Of a stretch of DNA of 64,000 bases, positions 45,092 through 54,294 are shown in pieces. The notes under the pieces were generated by a model. The model was not told the origin of the DNA, did no database searches, and was given only the letters and a program-made list of their open reading frames with translations. Location: assembly GCA_019359075.1 (NCBI GenBank), contig JAHHIB010000010.1:60272-124271 (forward strand), read 5' to 3'. The translations under genes were made by a program, and so were the position numbers. Origin of the DNA: Kalymmatonema hyalinum WJT4-NPBG1 (GTDB lineage Bacteria > Cyanobacteriota > Cyanobacteriia > Cyanobacteriales > Nostocaceae). Position 1 is the first letter of the stretch, and every line of letters begins with the position of its first letter.

Positions 45092-45925
45092 ATGAGGTTT
45101 CGCGCTTTAATTGTTACACTTTTGGCTTTGTGCCTGGGGTTCCTAACTGCTTGTAGTGAAGGTCCATCATCGACTAGTACAGAATTCCTGACTTACGAGC
45201 AGATTAGAGGCACCGGCTTGGCTGTCAAATGCCCCGTATTGGCAGAAACAAGTCGTGGTTCCATCCCCATCGATGGTAGCCAGTCCTACACCATAAAAGA
45301 ACTGTGCATAGAACCCACCCAATTCTTTGTCAAAGAAGAACCCGTTAATAAACGGCAACAAGCAGAATATGTTGCTGGCAAATTGTTGACTCGCCGCACC
45401 TACTCCTTGGATCAAATCATCGGCGATCTAAAGATCAATCCAGATAATAGCCTCACCTTTGTGGAGAAAGATGGCTTTGACTTCCAAGCTATTACAGTCA
45501 AACTGCCTGGTGGTGAAAGCGTACCTTTCCTGTTTACCGTCAAAGGCTTGGTGGCTCAAACACAACCTGGCTTGACCAGCATTAACACCTCAACTGACTT
45601 TGAAGGTAGCTTCAGAGTCCCCTCCTATCGTGGTGCTGCTTTCCTCGACCCCAAAGGTCGCGGTGTTACCAGTGGGTATGATAACGCGGTAGCTCTTCCC
45701 GCTCAATCTGATGATGAAGAACTCAGACGTGCCAATGTTAAGCAAGCTGAAGTTCTCCAAGGTAAAATCTCTCTGCAAGTAGCGAAAGTAGATAACTCTA
45801 CGGGCGAAATTGCAGGCACCTTCGAGAGCGAACAGCCCTCTGATACCGATTTAGGCGCTAAAGAGCCTGAGGAAGTCAAGGTTCGCGGTCTGTTCTATGC
45901 TCGTGTAGAACCGGCTCGTGTGTAG
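45092..45925 (+). CDS. psbO: Photosystem II manganese-stabilising protein PsbO
   Basis: 277 residues. The N-terminal export signal is MRFRALIVTLLALCLGFLTACSE, which carries a lipobox-like C; the mature domain is an eight-strand barrel with CPV...LCIEP (disulfide), LTYEQIRGTGLAVKCP and the C-terminal EVKVRGLFYARVEP. PsbO caps the Mn cluster in the thylakoid lumen. ATG at 45092 matches other family starts; a TTG at 45074 lies upstream. Monocistronic. Confidence 0.97.
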   Translation: MRFRALIVTLLALCLGFLTACSEGPSSTSTEFLTYEQIRGTGLAVKCPVLAETSRGSIPIDGSQSYTIKELCIEPTQFFVKEEPVNKRQQAEYVAGKLLTRRTYSLDQIIGDLKINPDNSLTFVEKDGFDFQAITVKLPGGESVPFLFTVKGLVAQTQPGLTSINTSTDFEGSFRVPSYRGAAFLDPKGRGVTSGYDNAVALPAQSDDEELRRANVKQAEVLQGKISLQVAKVDNSTGEIAGTFESEQPSDTDLGAKEPEEVKVRGLFYARVEPARV

Positions 45926-46732
45926 ATTCTTCTAAAGACTGCAACTGACTGGCACTTAGAGCTTCTCCGCACGTTTATTAAGTTAATCCCATGAGGTAAC
46001 TTCTTGCCTTCTCACAGGATATTTTCCGGAAGGAGGGTTTGGAGTTACCTCTGTCCGTATGTGGTTAGCTGATAAAAGTCCTGGCTATATACATAATACG
46101 TAAGCAACAAGCGGCGTCTCGCCCTTTTTATTCCTCCTGTGAATATTTTGACTATTTTAAATTTAGATTCTTAATGAAAAAGCAGGTATCTGGCACCTCT
46201 TTAATATTAAGTGTTTTCCCTGATATGATCGATTCATAATTCAGCTAGATAGTTTCTATTTTCCGTCTATCTCTACTAACTCCACTGGTGGATTAACGAC
46301 TCTAATTCAGTACAATTGCGGTTTTTAATTTAGTAATAAAGTTTTTATTTTATTTCTATGTAGTTTTTGAAAAACTACACAATACACCAAAAAGTTAACT
46401 AAAAAACAAAAAACTCTCTCAAATTTAAATTAAGCTGCATTGTCAGTCCGCTTGTGGTAGATATTTCCAGCACAAAATTTTTGATCTGCCATAGGAGCTT
46501 CTCAGCGATGTAGGGCGATGTGACGTCCGATATCGCTGTATCTAGGGCAAGTCTGCTACCTTGCACAAAGGCGTGTAGAGGGCGTTTGCGTGTCTGTTGC
46601 CCGTAAAAGCGTTGCGTTCACCATCCAACGGGTACGCTGCAAAAATCTGACTTATAAGTACAATCGCAGTTTGGTTTAAAAGTGAGTATTTATCTGTTTA
46701 TTCGACCTTGTTTGGTCTAGAAATGCGGTGCT
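45926..46732. other. Intergenic region between psbO and sigF
   Basis: About 800 bases. Includes a repeat-like GC-rich block near 46490-46640 (GGGCGATGTGACGTCC and similar), AT-rich DNA either side, and no gene. The block next to sigF may be a palindromic repeat family member. Confidence 0.45.
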
Positions 46733-47509
46733 ATGACAACCACACTTACCAATGAACTGAAGCATGAGATTTGGCAGTTGTTGCGAGAATATCAGCAATT
46801 TCGCGCAGCTGATGTTCGCAACCAACTGGTGAAACTGAATTTTGGACTTGTGAGAAAAGAAGCTCACTACTGGATCAATCAATGCCAAGAAAGCTATGAG
46901 GACTTGCTCCAGGTAGGTTGTTTGGGTTTGATTCTAGCTATAGAAAGATTTAATATTTCTAAGGGGCATGCTTTTAGTTCCTTTGCCATTCCGTATATTC
47001 GCGGTGAAATCCAACACTATCTTCGAGATAAAGGAGTCACCGTGCGAATTCCCCGACGCTGGTTAGCGCTGCAACAGCAAGCAATCTTGGTTTCGCGTTG
47101 TTTACGGGAAAAATACAATCGCCAACCTACTGACTCTGAATTAGCAGCAGCATTGGAAATTTCCTCACAAGAATGGCAGGAAATCAAATTAGCATGGGCT
47201 AACCGCGCCCCTTTAAGCCTCGATGTCCCAGTGCAGAATGGAGATGAAGGCGCAACTTTACTGGCAGAACTCGTTCCGGATAACCGCTACCGCAGCTTTC
47301 AACTGGCACAAGAAGACCAAATTCGGCTCCAACAAGCATTGGTGCAGTTAGAACAACGCACCCGCGAAGTCTTGGAATTTGTGTTTTTGCATGATTTGAC
47401 GCAAAAACAAGTAGCAGAACGCCTTGGTATAAGTGTAGTCACGGTTTCTCGTAGGATCAAGAAAGGGCTAGACTTGCTGAAAAATCTCATGTGTATGGCA
47501 GAGGATTAA
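46733..47509 (+). CDS. sigF: Group 3 RNA polymerase sigma factor SigF
   Basis: 258 residues of the SigB/F/G-like group. Region 2 reads YEDLLQVGCLGLILAIERFNISKGHAFSSFAIPYIRGEIQHYLRDKG; region 3 follows; region 4 is a helix-turn-helix, LTQKQVAERLGISVVTVSRRIKKGLDLL. In cyanobacteria SigF controls pilus and surface genes. The next gene is a PilP-like lipoprotein, in agreement. ATG at 46733. Confidence 0.92.
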   Translation: MTTTLTNELKHEIWQLLREYQQFRAADVRNQLVKLNFGLVRKEAHYWINQCQESYEDLLQVGCLGLILAIERFNISKGHAFSSFAIPYIRGEIQHYLRDKGVTVRIPRRWLALQQQAILVSRCLREKYNRQPTDSELAAALEISSQEWQEIKLAWANRAPLSLDVPVQNGDEGATLLAELVPDNRYRSFQLAQEDQIRLQQALVQLEQRTREVLEFVFLHDLTQKQVAERLGISVVTVSRRIKKGLDLLKNLMCMAED

Positions 47510-47773
47510 CGGCAAAACTTAGTCAATCCGCAATCTAACTCAAAGCTAGAGTCTTTAAAACAACCTTGGTAATAAGGCTCTGCGTCCCTCTGCGCTGACT
47601 CCCTTCGGGTTCACCAGTCGCCTGCGGAGGGAAACCCTCCAAAGAGCGCTGGTTCACCGCGCTCCTCTGCGTTTAAAAACGCTACGATTTTACGCAAAGC
47701 TGTACTTAGTATGTAAATTTTAGGCATATTGGCTTCGACAAGCAAATTTTTATATGGCTTTTGAGAACAGCTC

Positions 47774-48808
47774 ATGGGCAGAAATTCAAAAATTGCAATA
47801 GCGACTATCCTAGCTTTGGCGATCGCCTCCTGTTCCTCAGAAGGTGATCAATCTAGTCATCCTACATCTACTAACACGCCAGCAGCGACTCAAAAAGCAG
47901 CAAATCAGCCGTTTAATAACCCAGTCGTGTCTGCCAAACAGACTCCACCAGTGATTACAACTACTGCTAACTTGATTCAACCAACGAATGCTACACAACG
48001 GGTAGGGGTTGTCTCAAAAGGTCGGAAAGACCCGTTTGCACAAATTGTGGAACCTTATTCGATTGGAGTAACAAATACGCCTGTAGTGGTAAAACCCGTT
48101 TCTAAGTTACCTCTACCAGCAGCTAAGAGTAAACGGCAAAGCAATGTGATAGCTACTACAACCAAAAACCCTTTAAATCAAAAGAAGCACAGAATCAACA
48201 AAACAGCCATTGGGCAAAGCGCTGCGCCCCAAAGGCTGATTGGGCAAGGAACAGCGCCGCAAGCGGCGATGGCGCATTCGCGTAGCCTGCGTGCGCTTAG
48301 CACCGCGCCGCAGGCGGCGATGCTCCTGGAGAAAGCCGCGCAAAGCGCGATGGGTAAAGCGCCCGCTTTACCCATCGCATCTGTTAAAGTCAATTCCAAA
48401 CGTGCTGTTACTCCTGTGCTGCCTAAAGTTTTACCCCAAGTTATCCCCAACCCTGCTTTATCATCTGTATTACCACCACCACCACAACCAGACTTAGCCA
48501 GAGCAGTTTTTGTTTCTGGTGTGGTTCTCATTGGCTCCGAACCGCAAGCAATTATCAAAGTACCCAATGAGACAACAAGTCGGTATGTGCAAGTAGGACA
48601 GCGCCTGGCAAATGGAGTGCTGATTAAACGTATTGAGATCAATGAAGGCTCCGAACCGAGCGTAATTCTGGAACAATATGGTATTGAAGTTGCCAGAATG
48701 GTAGGGGAAGGAATTGCTACCCAAACGCCACCAACTGCTGCTTCTGGGGGAAATCCTGTTTCTTTGACAGAACCACCCCAAAACCCTGTTCCAGGCGGAG
48801 CTACTTAA
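47774..48808 (+). CDS. PilP-like lipoprotein carrying in-frame repeat insertions
   Basis: 344 residues. The signal peptide has lipobox IASC (ATILALAIASCSS). The middle is proline/threonine-rich and low-complexity. Residues about 142-200 (AIGQSAAPQRLIGQGTAPQAAMAHSRSLRALST..) are encoded by GC-rich dispersed repeat DNA at about 48200-48385, in frame. The conserved C-terminal domain (PQAIIKVPNETTSRYVQVGQRLANGVLIKRIEI...SVILEQYGIEVARMVGE) resembles PilP, a lipoprotein of the type IV pilus alignment complex. Directly downstream of sigF, which controls pili in other cyanobacteria. Confidence 0.75.
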   Translation: MGRNSKIAIATILALAIASCSSEGDQSSHPTSTNTPAATQKAANQPFNNPVVSAKQTPPVITTTANLIQPTNATQRVGVVSKGRKDPFAQIVEPYSIGVTNTPVVVKPVSKLPLPAAKSKRQSNVIATTTKNPLNQKKHRINKTAIGQSAAPQRLIGQGTAPQAAMAHSRSLRALSTAPQAAMLLEKAAQSAMGKAPALPIASVKVNSKRAVTPVLPKVLPQVIPNPALSSVLPPPPQPDLARAVFVSGVVLIGSEPQAIIKVPNETTSRYVQVGQRLANGVLIKRIEINEGSEPSVILEQYGIEVARMVGEGIATQTPPTAASGGNPVSLTEPPQNPVPGGAT

Positions 48809-48810
48809 AC

Positions 48811-49056
48811 ATGGAGACAAGAGAAAAAATTGAATTTGCTGGTTTACCTTTAGCAGTCTATCGAGAGATAGCAGCTCATTTACGTCAAGTAGAAGGAGTA
48901 GAAGTTAATTTAATTCCCCAAACCTCCCAAGAGTTTGACTACAATCAAAGCCAAATCAATGGCTTGTGGATTGAGTACACTCCAAACTCTGGCGCTCAAA
49001 GTCGGCAACGGGTGCAGCAAATTTTGACTTATTATCACAATCGTTATAGTGTATAA
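48811..49056 (+). CDS. Small conserved cyanobacterial protein
   Basis: 81 residues: REKIEFAGLPLAVYREIAAHLRQVEGVEVNLIPQTSQEFDYNQSQINGLWIEYT...RVQQILTYYHNRY. Recognised only as a hypothetical found in cyanobacteria. Starts 2 nt after the preceding stop (ATG at 48811), so it is cotranscribed with the PilP-like gene and perhaps sigF. Confidence 0.8.
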   Translation: METREKIEFAGLPLAVYREIAAHLRQVEGVEVNLIPQTSQEFDYNQSQINGLWIEYTPNSGAQSRQRVQQILTYYHNRYSV

Positions 49057-49124
49057 GTCTCAGTAAGTATACGCATATTTAAGAATTGTTGGGTTAGGAA
49101 TATGGAGTTAATAAAGAGCAAGTT

Positions 49125-49205
49125 TCATAGCGTGCGTTACGGACATTCGTGCTAACGCACCTAAAATCAGGTGGTGCGTTACGCTACGCGATAACACACC
49201 CTACA
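49125..49205. repeat. Dispersed palindromic repeat (GTGCGTTA family)
   Basis: GCGTGCGTTACGGACATTCG...GGTGGTGCGTTACGCTACGCGATAACACACCCTACAAG, two inverted GTGCGTTA parts. Related sequences occur downstream of other genes in Nostocales. A similar GGGTGCGTTA is part of the aroC terminator. Confidence 0.5.
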
Positions 49206-49457
49206 AGATTTAAGTTTTGCAGTTTATTTTATCCATACTCCTTAAGGTTTCTCGACCCAATAATTCGATATTTATGTTCGTCATATGCGCTCTAACGAGT
49301 GCAGGCTTGCAAGCGATGGTTCAAAATGACTCAGTGTTAATGACTTGAATCAAAACAACATAATCAGGCGATAAATTTTCAACTTGCTGAGTTAAACTGG
49401 CAAGCAAGATAATTCAAACATCACGAGAACGGCTCCACGGTTTGGGCATCACTCAAA

Positions 49458-51842
49458 ATGGAACACTGGCAATTTCTGATACAGAAACAGGGCGATGCTC
49501 CCAAACAGAACCCCCCAAAGGGCGATGGTGCTTTTCTCCTGCTGAGTCCTCCGGACACCCATCGCGTTCGCGATCGCTCTTGGCGTCCCTTGGAATCCCC
49601 AAATGTGGAAATTATAGAAGGTCGGTATAGAGTTGTAGCTTGTTCTGACCTTGCTAACGTAGATGTGGAAGTACAGATCACTCATACCTCAACCTTGGAG
49701 GTTCCACCAAAGCGGCGAATTCAGGTGCGATCGCGCCGCACAAACTCTGAAGGCTTAATAGCTGTCATTCCCTATACTTACCTCAAGCCAGGAGTTTGGG
49801 AGTTACGTTGTTCTGGTAAGTTGATGTCCGATCTTGGTAAACCTAAACTGTGGCAACACACTATCCAGTTGCAAGTCCTACCTAAAGTCGCTGCAAAGGA
49901 GGTAGGACGAGGAAACAACGAGGAATTACCTGTCTTAAGTGCTGAGTTGTCTCAACAAGAAGCGATTATTGAGCAGCCGATCAGTCCAGTCTGGCTTAAA
50001 GGTGAGACAGCAGAACATATTTTACAAAACTTAATAGAACTGGCTTTACCTGCTTCTGAATTGTTGCCCGAAGATGACAAAACAGTTGAGGATTCTCCAG
50101 CAGATATGCCAGAGTCATTGCTTGCTGTGAAACTTGAAGAAGAAATCTACATTGCTCGTTGGGGAGAGACTATCACGATTAATGGGCGTGTGGAGCAAAA
50201 AGAAGCGACGCTGGATCTGAGCCAAACATCAAATTATGAAAGACTTTATGGAGGAGAAATAAGAATAGAACTGCGCTCACCCCAAGGTTCTGAAATCATC
50301 AGGCGAGTGCGGCAATCCTTACCAGAAAAGTTAATACCGTTTCCTATCAGATGTTCGATAGAGATTCCACCTGATTGTGAATCTAAGCTGATTTTGGGAG
50401 AAATCAGTTTGTATGGCGTCCTCACAATTGGTGGTAACGCGGTACTCTTAGCTAAGGAATCTTTCACAATTACAGATGTTATAGAATTACTAGCAACCAG
50501 TGCTGTATTCAGAAAAAGTGAACCACTGGCGACTTGTGAAGCCCAAAAACTATCCATACCTCTAGATTTAAAACTTTTCAATCTGGTAAAGACTCCAAAC
50601 AAAGCGCGATCGCTTCTGTTGCATCCATCTCCAAAAAAATCCCTACCACCCAGACTTAACCGGCAATCACTTCGTAAATCAGCAGCGATTTCACCTCAAT
50701 TACCGAGGTTTGCTCAGCACCAAAATCAGATGATGAGTCCTGCGGTTTCAGAACCTCCTTTAAAGTTGGAGAATTCAGACAAAAACAGCACTGTAACTGC
50801 TGTTAGTTATGTCATCAGCAAGGGTACGGCTTTTCCCTACTTAAAACGACTAAAAGCATCGCAGGATGAAATAGAAGTCATTAAGCACAATCCGCTAGAG
50901 ATCTTTGACTTTCCTGCGCCTGTTGACTCGCAGCGGCACACGAGTGAGATTGATCATGAATATGCAGCGTTATCAGTCGCAGAGGATGCACAATCCCAAG
51001 ACACATCGTTTGTCAAATTCGTGAGTCCCTCTAGTTCGGAATTAATCACGACAAGCAGTCCCTACATATCCCCGTTAATTAGAAAGTGGATGCATACTCA
51101 AGGGTACTCTTTGCCTGAACCCATCAATTTGCAAAACCAAGAGGACTATACCTATATTGTCTCAAGCCAAGAGCAGGTATCTGAGGAGCTTGATACACAC
51201 ACGCAGGGGAATGGCGACGCTGAGAATCTACAGGACACAAAGATAGAAGAACAAATTGCGATACACACTCAAGAGGACAAGCAGATAAATTCTCCCTCCG
51301 TCGCTTCCTCTGCGCCTCATGACGGGGTATCGTCGGCTTGGTTGGTACAGGAAATCGTTGTAGATGATACATCGAATGAAACGGAAGCTGATTCTTTCAA
51401 AAACCAACCTTCCAAACAGGAAGAAGCATCAGTATCAAATGTATTATTTTATTTGCCTTTAGGAAAAGAAATTACGGAAGCGTTACCAGTTCCGCAATTG
51501 CATTTGCCACCAGGCGAACTTGTGTGTGGAAAATCTGTTAGGGTACGCGTACAGTTAGCGCAAGTGTGCCCGGAAGTGGCTGTCAAGTTATGGGTTGAGG
51601 ATTGCCAAACTCGCTGGTTGCTGGAAGATCCGCTTTGGTTGACAAATTTACTACCTAACTCTTCTGGAGGATTGGAAGAAACCACTCAGATCATTGTTCC
51701 TTTTGGGTGTTTGGAAATTCGCTTAGAAGCGATCGCTGTGAATATGGTTACTCAGCAGGAAAGCCACAAAACCACTATCCAGCGGACTGTGATTCCTCCG
51801 GACTTGCCGACTTTACAGTTAGATGAACTTTTAGGTCTTTAA
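49458..51842 (+). CDS. Large conserved hypothetical cyanobacterial protein
   Basis: 794 residues without a transmembrane segment or known enzyme motif. Several stretches are beta-rich (VEIIEGRYRVVACSDLANVDVEVQITH, YLKPGVWELRCSGKLM, IRIELRSPQGSEIIRR), separated by Ser/Pro/Glu-rich linkers, which suggests Ig-like or adhesin-like modules. Residues 14-39 (APKQNPPKGDGAFLLLSPPD...) come from a 78-bp repeat insertion at 49497-49574. Without it the start reads QKQGDRSWRPLE. The first ATG at 49458 is used. Function unknown. Confidence 0.7.
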   Translation: MEHWQFLIQKQGDAPKQNPPKGDGAFLLLSPPDTHRVRDRSWRPLESPNVEIIEGRYRVVACSDLANVDVEVQITHTSTLEVPPKRRIQVRSRRTNSEGLIAVIPYTYLKPGVWELRCSGKLMSDLGKPKLWQHTIQLQVLPKVAAKEVGRGNNEELPVLSAELSQQEAIIEQPISPVWLKGETAEHILQNLIELALPASELLPEDDKTVEDSPADMPESLLAVKLEEEIYIARWGETITINGRVEQKEATLDLSQTSNYERLYGGEIRIELRSPQGSEIIRRVRQSLPEKLIPFPIRCSIEIPPDCESKLILGEISLYGVLTIGGNAVLLAKESFTITDVIELLATSAVFRKSEPLATCEAQKLSIPLDLKLFNLVKTPNKARSLLLHPSPKKSLPPRLNRQSLRKSAAISPQLPRFAQHQNQMMSPAVSEPPLKLENSDKNSTVTAVSYVISKGTAFPYLKRLKASQDEIEVIKHNPLEIFDFPAPVDSQRHTSEIDHEYAALSVAEDAQSQDTSFVKFVSPSSSELITTSSPYISPLIRKWMHTQGYSLPEPINLQNQEDYTYIVSSQEQVSEELDTHTQGNGDAENLQDTKIEEQIAIHTQEDKQINSPSVASSAPHDGVSSAWLVQEIVVDDTSNETEADSFKNQPSKQEEASVSNVLFYLPLGKEITEALPVPQLHLPPGELVCGKSVRVRVQLAQVCPEVAVKLWVEDCQTRWLLEDPLWLTNLLPNSSGGLEETTQIIVPFGCLEIRLEAIAVNMVTQQESHKTTIQRTVIPPDLPTLQLDELLGL
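49497..49574. repeat. 78-bp palindromic repeat inserted at a HIP1 site
   Basis: The insert lies between GCGAT at 49492-49496 and GCGAT at 49570-49574, directly preceding CGC. Removing it restores GCGATCGC and the reading frame (GGCGAT/CGCTCTTGG). It is 26 codons long and contains GCGATGG/CCATCGC inverted arms. A direct repeat of GCGAT at both ends resembles a target-site duplication. Confidence 0.75.
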
Positions 51843-51999
51843 TCTAAAGGTGTAGGTAAGTAGGTAAATTTTTAAATTTTGAATTGGAAGCTCCTATCAA
51901 ATCCTGACTGTGTTAAAAATCTTTAGAATTTAAAAAATTAGGGGAAATTTTGCAGTAAGCTCTTGTTGAATTGTAGTTTGTTTCATAGGTAGGAATTTT

Positions 52000-52146
52000 A
52001 TGTACACAGCTTCATTTGTGCCTTCCATCCTGATGTACGCAGCTTCATTTGTGCCTTCCATCCTCGTTCCTGTAACTGGTCTAGTTGTTCCAGCTGTGAC
52101 ATTTGCGTTTATGTTGTTATACATTGAACGCGATGACATCGGCTAA
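52000..52146 (+). CDS. psaI: Photosystem I subunit VIII PsaI with duplicated N-terminus
   Basis: 48 residues. The core SFVPSILVPVTGLVVPAVTFAFMLLYIERDDIG is typical PsaI, one membrane helix. The first 11 residues (MYTASFVPSIL) are repeated as MYAASFVPSIL; the DNA shows a 33-bp tandem duplication (52000-52032 and 52033-52065) over the start codon. The ATG at 52033 would give a normal 37-residue PsaI, and the ATG at 52000, with AGGTAGGAA just upstream, adds the duplicate. PsaI helps bind PsaL in trimeric or tetrameric photosystem I. Followed by its own terminator. Confidence 0.85.
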   Translation: MYTASFVPSILMYAASFVPSILVPVTGLVVPAVTFAFMLLYIERDDIG

Positions 52147-52181
52147 ATTAGTCAACTGACTTAATCATGAATTAAAAATTG

Positions 52182-52214
52182 ACCGCCCATCTTATAAAGA
52201 CGGGCGGTTTTTTT
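52182..52214 (+). terminator. Rho-independent terminator of psaI
   Basis: ACCGCCC pairs with GGGCGGT around an ATCTTATAAAGAC loop, then TTTTTTTAT. Confidence 0.85.
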
Positions 52215-52351
52215 ATACTGATTTTTAATCGATTCTTCAACTTGTGCTATTAGCTAAATCTCGCTTACAGCTACTAATTGCTAATTGTATATTGCCATGA
52301 GTATGCACGCAAATAGCAATTAGCAATTGTGTTATTCGGCTCAAACTACCA

Positions 52352-52471
52352 TTAGATTGAAGAACCAAGTCCAGCGTAGGCTCCGTAAAAGAAAATACCT
52401 ACAACAGTAATTACGCCTAACCCTGCGATTGTTGCAACAACCCACAGGGGAATTCTGCCACTTCCAGACAC
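52352..52471 (-). CDS. psbJ: Photosystem II protein PsbJ
   Basis: 39 residues, single membrane helix: [20 protein letters not shown]...[13 protein letters not shown]. Starts with GTG (GTGTCTGGA) with GGGAGGAGAG 6 nt upstream. PsbJ lies near cytochrome b559 and the plastoquinone exchange path. Last gene of the psbEFLJ operon. Confidence 0.93.
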   Translation of the reverse strand: MSGSGRIPLWVVATIAGLGVITVVGIFFYGAYAGLGSSI

Positions 52472-52551
52472 AGTCTCTCCTCCCTTGATAAAAAATTAGC
52501 GACGAAAGTTAAAAAATAAACAGCAGTCAATAGCTGTCGTTCCAGTTAGTT

Positions 52552-52671
52552 TTAGTTAAAGAAGTAACTGGAAAACAGAATGCCCAGAACGAAAACGAGT
52601 AGCAGTCCCAGGTAAAGCGAAGTCCGGTTGAGTTCAACCGGCTGATTATTGGGATTTCCCTTTCTTTCCAT
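52552..52671 (-). CDS. psbL: Photosystem II protein PsbL
   Basis: 39 residues: [20 protein letters not shown] then a membrane helix ([18 protein letters not shown]) and a terminal N. The RTSLYLG motif is diagnostic. PsbL is needed for QA function and photosystem II dimer assembly. Third gene of psbEFLJ. Confidence 0.95.
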   Translation of the reverse strand: MERKGNPNNQPVELNRTSLYLGLLLVFVLGILFSSYFFN

Positions 52672-52680
52672 GATTTTCTC

Positions 52681-52818
52681 CTAGCGCTGAATAAACTGCA
52701 TGGAAGCGATCGCACCCAAAAAGAATATAGTTGGCACAGCTAGGGTGTGAACTGCAAGCCATCTGACTGTAAAAATTGGATACGAAACTGGTTGATTGAT
52801 GTTATTGCCGCTAGTCAT
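52681..52818 (-). CDS. psbF: Cytochrome b559 subunit beta
   Basis: 45 residues: [45 protein letters not shown]. The His in [11 protein letters not shown] is the haem b ligand that pairs with the one from PsbE. ATG at 52818 directly after the psbE stop (52828). Confidence 0.97.
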   Translation of the reverse strand: MTSGNNINQPVSYPIFTVRWLAVHTLAVPTIFFLGAIASMQFIQR

Positions 52819-52827
52819 GATTTCAAA

Positions 52828-53079
52828 CTACTTTGTGTTACTAAATTGCTCTACTTGTTGTTTTGCTTCATAACGGTTATTCACAATTGGCAATTCCTGC
52901 CGTGCTGGTGTGTAATACTCATCAGGGCGAGGAGTACCAAACACATCGTATGCTAAGCCGGTGCTGACAAACAACCAACCCGCAATAAACAGTGCAGGAA
53001 TGGTGATGCTGTGGATCACCCAGTAACGAACGCTCGTAATAATGTCCGAAAATGGACGTTCTCCAGTAGTACCCGACAT
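52828..53079 (-). CDS. psbE: Cytochrome b559 subunit alpha
   Basis: 83 residues: the N-terminal [51 protein letters not shown], with the haem-ligand His in [11 protein letters not shown], then the lumenal tail. First gene of the psbEFLJ operon. Cytochrome b559 forms the core around which photosystem II is assembled. Directly downstream of ycf48 on the same strand. Confidence 0.97.
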   Translation of the reverse strand: MSGTTGERPFSDIITSVRYWVIHSITIPALFIAGWLFVSTGLAYDVFGTPRPDEYYTPARQELPIVNNRYEAKQQVEQFSNTK

Positions 53080-53182
53080 TTATACCCCTACCTTCAGCAA
53101 GATTGTTATTGAGATCATTATCCTACAAAGTTAAGAAAGAGTTACACCTCGTAACTTCTTTCTCATAAATAGGAATAAATAC

Positions 53183-54205
53183 TTACGCAGCCTTTGATTT
53201 AGAAGTAGCTGCAATATTGGGATTATATTTGAGTAAAACACCGCGATCGCCAATCACAAATCCCTTGGACGGGTTGAGAAAAACAATTTTGTAAAAATTA
53301 GTGGGAACTGTTTCAACGTCACGGTCTTTTTCCCAGGTTTTGCCGCCATCAGAACTCCGCAGCAAATTAGCACTACCACCACTGACCCAAATTTCATCGG
53401 GTGTACGATAAGCCAAATCAAGTAAGCCCCAACTGGTCGAGAGTTCTGGATATTGAGTTTCCAGCCACTTGTCAGGCTCTTGTGGGTTACTAAATTGTAC
53501 CTGACCACCCCGTGCTAACATCCACATTTGTCCCTGATCGGTAAATCCCATATTTTCTACCCGTCTGGAACTATTCCGGTTATGAGGTATCCAAGCATTT
53601 AGCCCTGGTTCCCAAGTCGAGTAGAAGTTACCTTTTGCAGAAACAGCAACATATTTGCCATCAGCAGAACGTTCGATGTTACGAACCACACCAACGGCTT
53701 GTTCCACCTGCGCTTTCCAGTTTTGTCCACCATCTGTGGTTCTGTATATTGCTCCTACATCCGTAGCCATCTCAGCTGTGTTTTGTGCCAGTGCCACAAT
53801 ACTCACGGGGCTACCTGGTAGCTTTTCATTCAGGGGAATGCGTGACCAAGAACGACCTTCATCAGTGCTGTGCAACAGTAGAGAAGGTTCTCCAGCTATC
53901 CACCCCTCTTTAGCTGCAAAACTGACAGTGTTAAAACGGTACCTTTGGTCATCCAGTTTTAATTCTAGAGGCTGCCAAGTTCTGCCACCGTCTTTTGTTT
54001 CCAACAGAGTGGCATTGCTGCCTACTAAGAAACCATGCTGGGGGTCATTTGTAAAGGCAATATCCAGTAGTTTTGCATCTGTTGGGATGGAAATCACTTC
54101 CCAAGGATTGTAGCTGGTCGAAGGGACATTACTACAACCAACACACACAAGGATGACCACGAACAAAGCGAGTATTCGTTGGTAGATTTTCACAATTGAG
54201 CGCAT
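53183..54205 (-). CDS. ycf48: Photosystem II assembly factor Ycf48
   Basis: 340 residues of the HCF136/Ycf48 seven-bladed propeller. A lipoprotein signal (ALFVVILVCVGCSN) anchors it at the thylakoid lumen side. Repeats of the form TKDGGRTWQPLEL, STDEGRSWSRIPL, TTDGGQNWKAQV and SSDGGKTWEKD define the blades. It binds precursor D1 during early photosystem II assembly. Upstream is rubA, downstream psbEFLJ, a conserved cyanobacterial order. Confidence 0.96.
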   Translation of the reverse strand: MRSIVKIYQRILALFVVILVCVGCSNVPSTSYNPWEVISIPTDAKLLDIAFTNDPQHGFLVGSNATLLETKDGGRTWQPLELKLDDQRYRFNTVSFAAKEGWIAGEPSLLLHSTDEGRSWSRIPLNEKLPGSPVSIVALAQNTAEMATDVGAIYRTTDGGQNWKAQVEQAVGVVRNIERSADGKYVAVSAKGNFYSTWEPGLNAWIPHNRNSSRRVENMGFTDQGQMWMLARGGQVQFSNPQEPDKWLETQYPELSTSWGLLDLAYRTPDEIWVSGGSANLLRSSDGGKTWEKDRDVETVPTNFYKIVFLNPSKGFVIGDRGVLLKYNPNIAATSKSKAA

Positions 54206-54294
54206 CTTTAATCTGTTAGTTTTTTTTGAATTTTTGAATTTGTGTATGGGTTTGGTGTTGGTTCATGGCACACCCTCCGCGTTAAAAGTGCGTC

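Noticed and set aside
51930..52139. 69-codon frame antisense to psaI
   Set aside because: Its repeated ARMEGTNEA-like peptide is only the complement of the psaI duplication.
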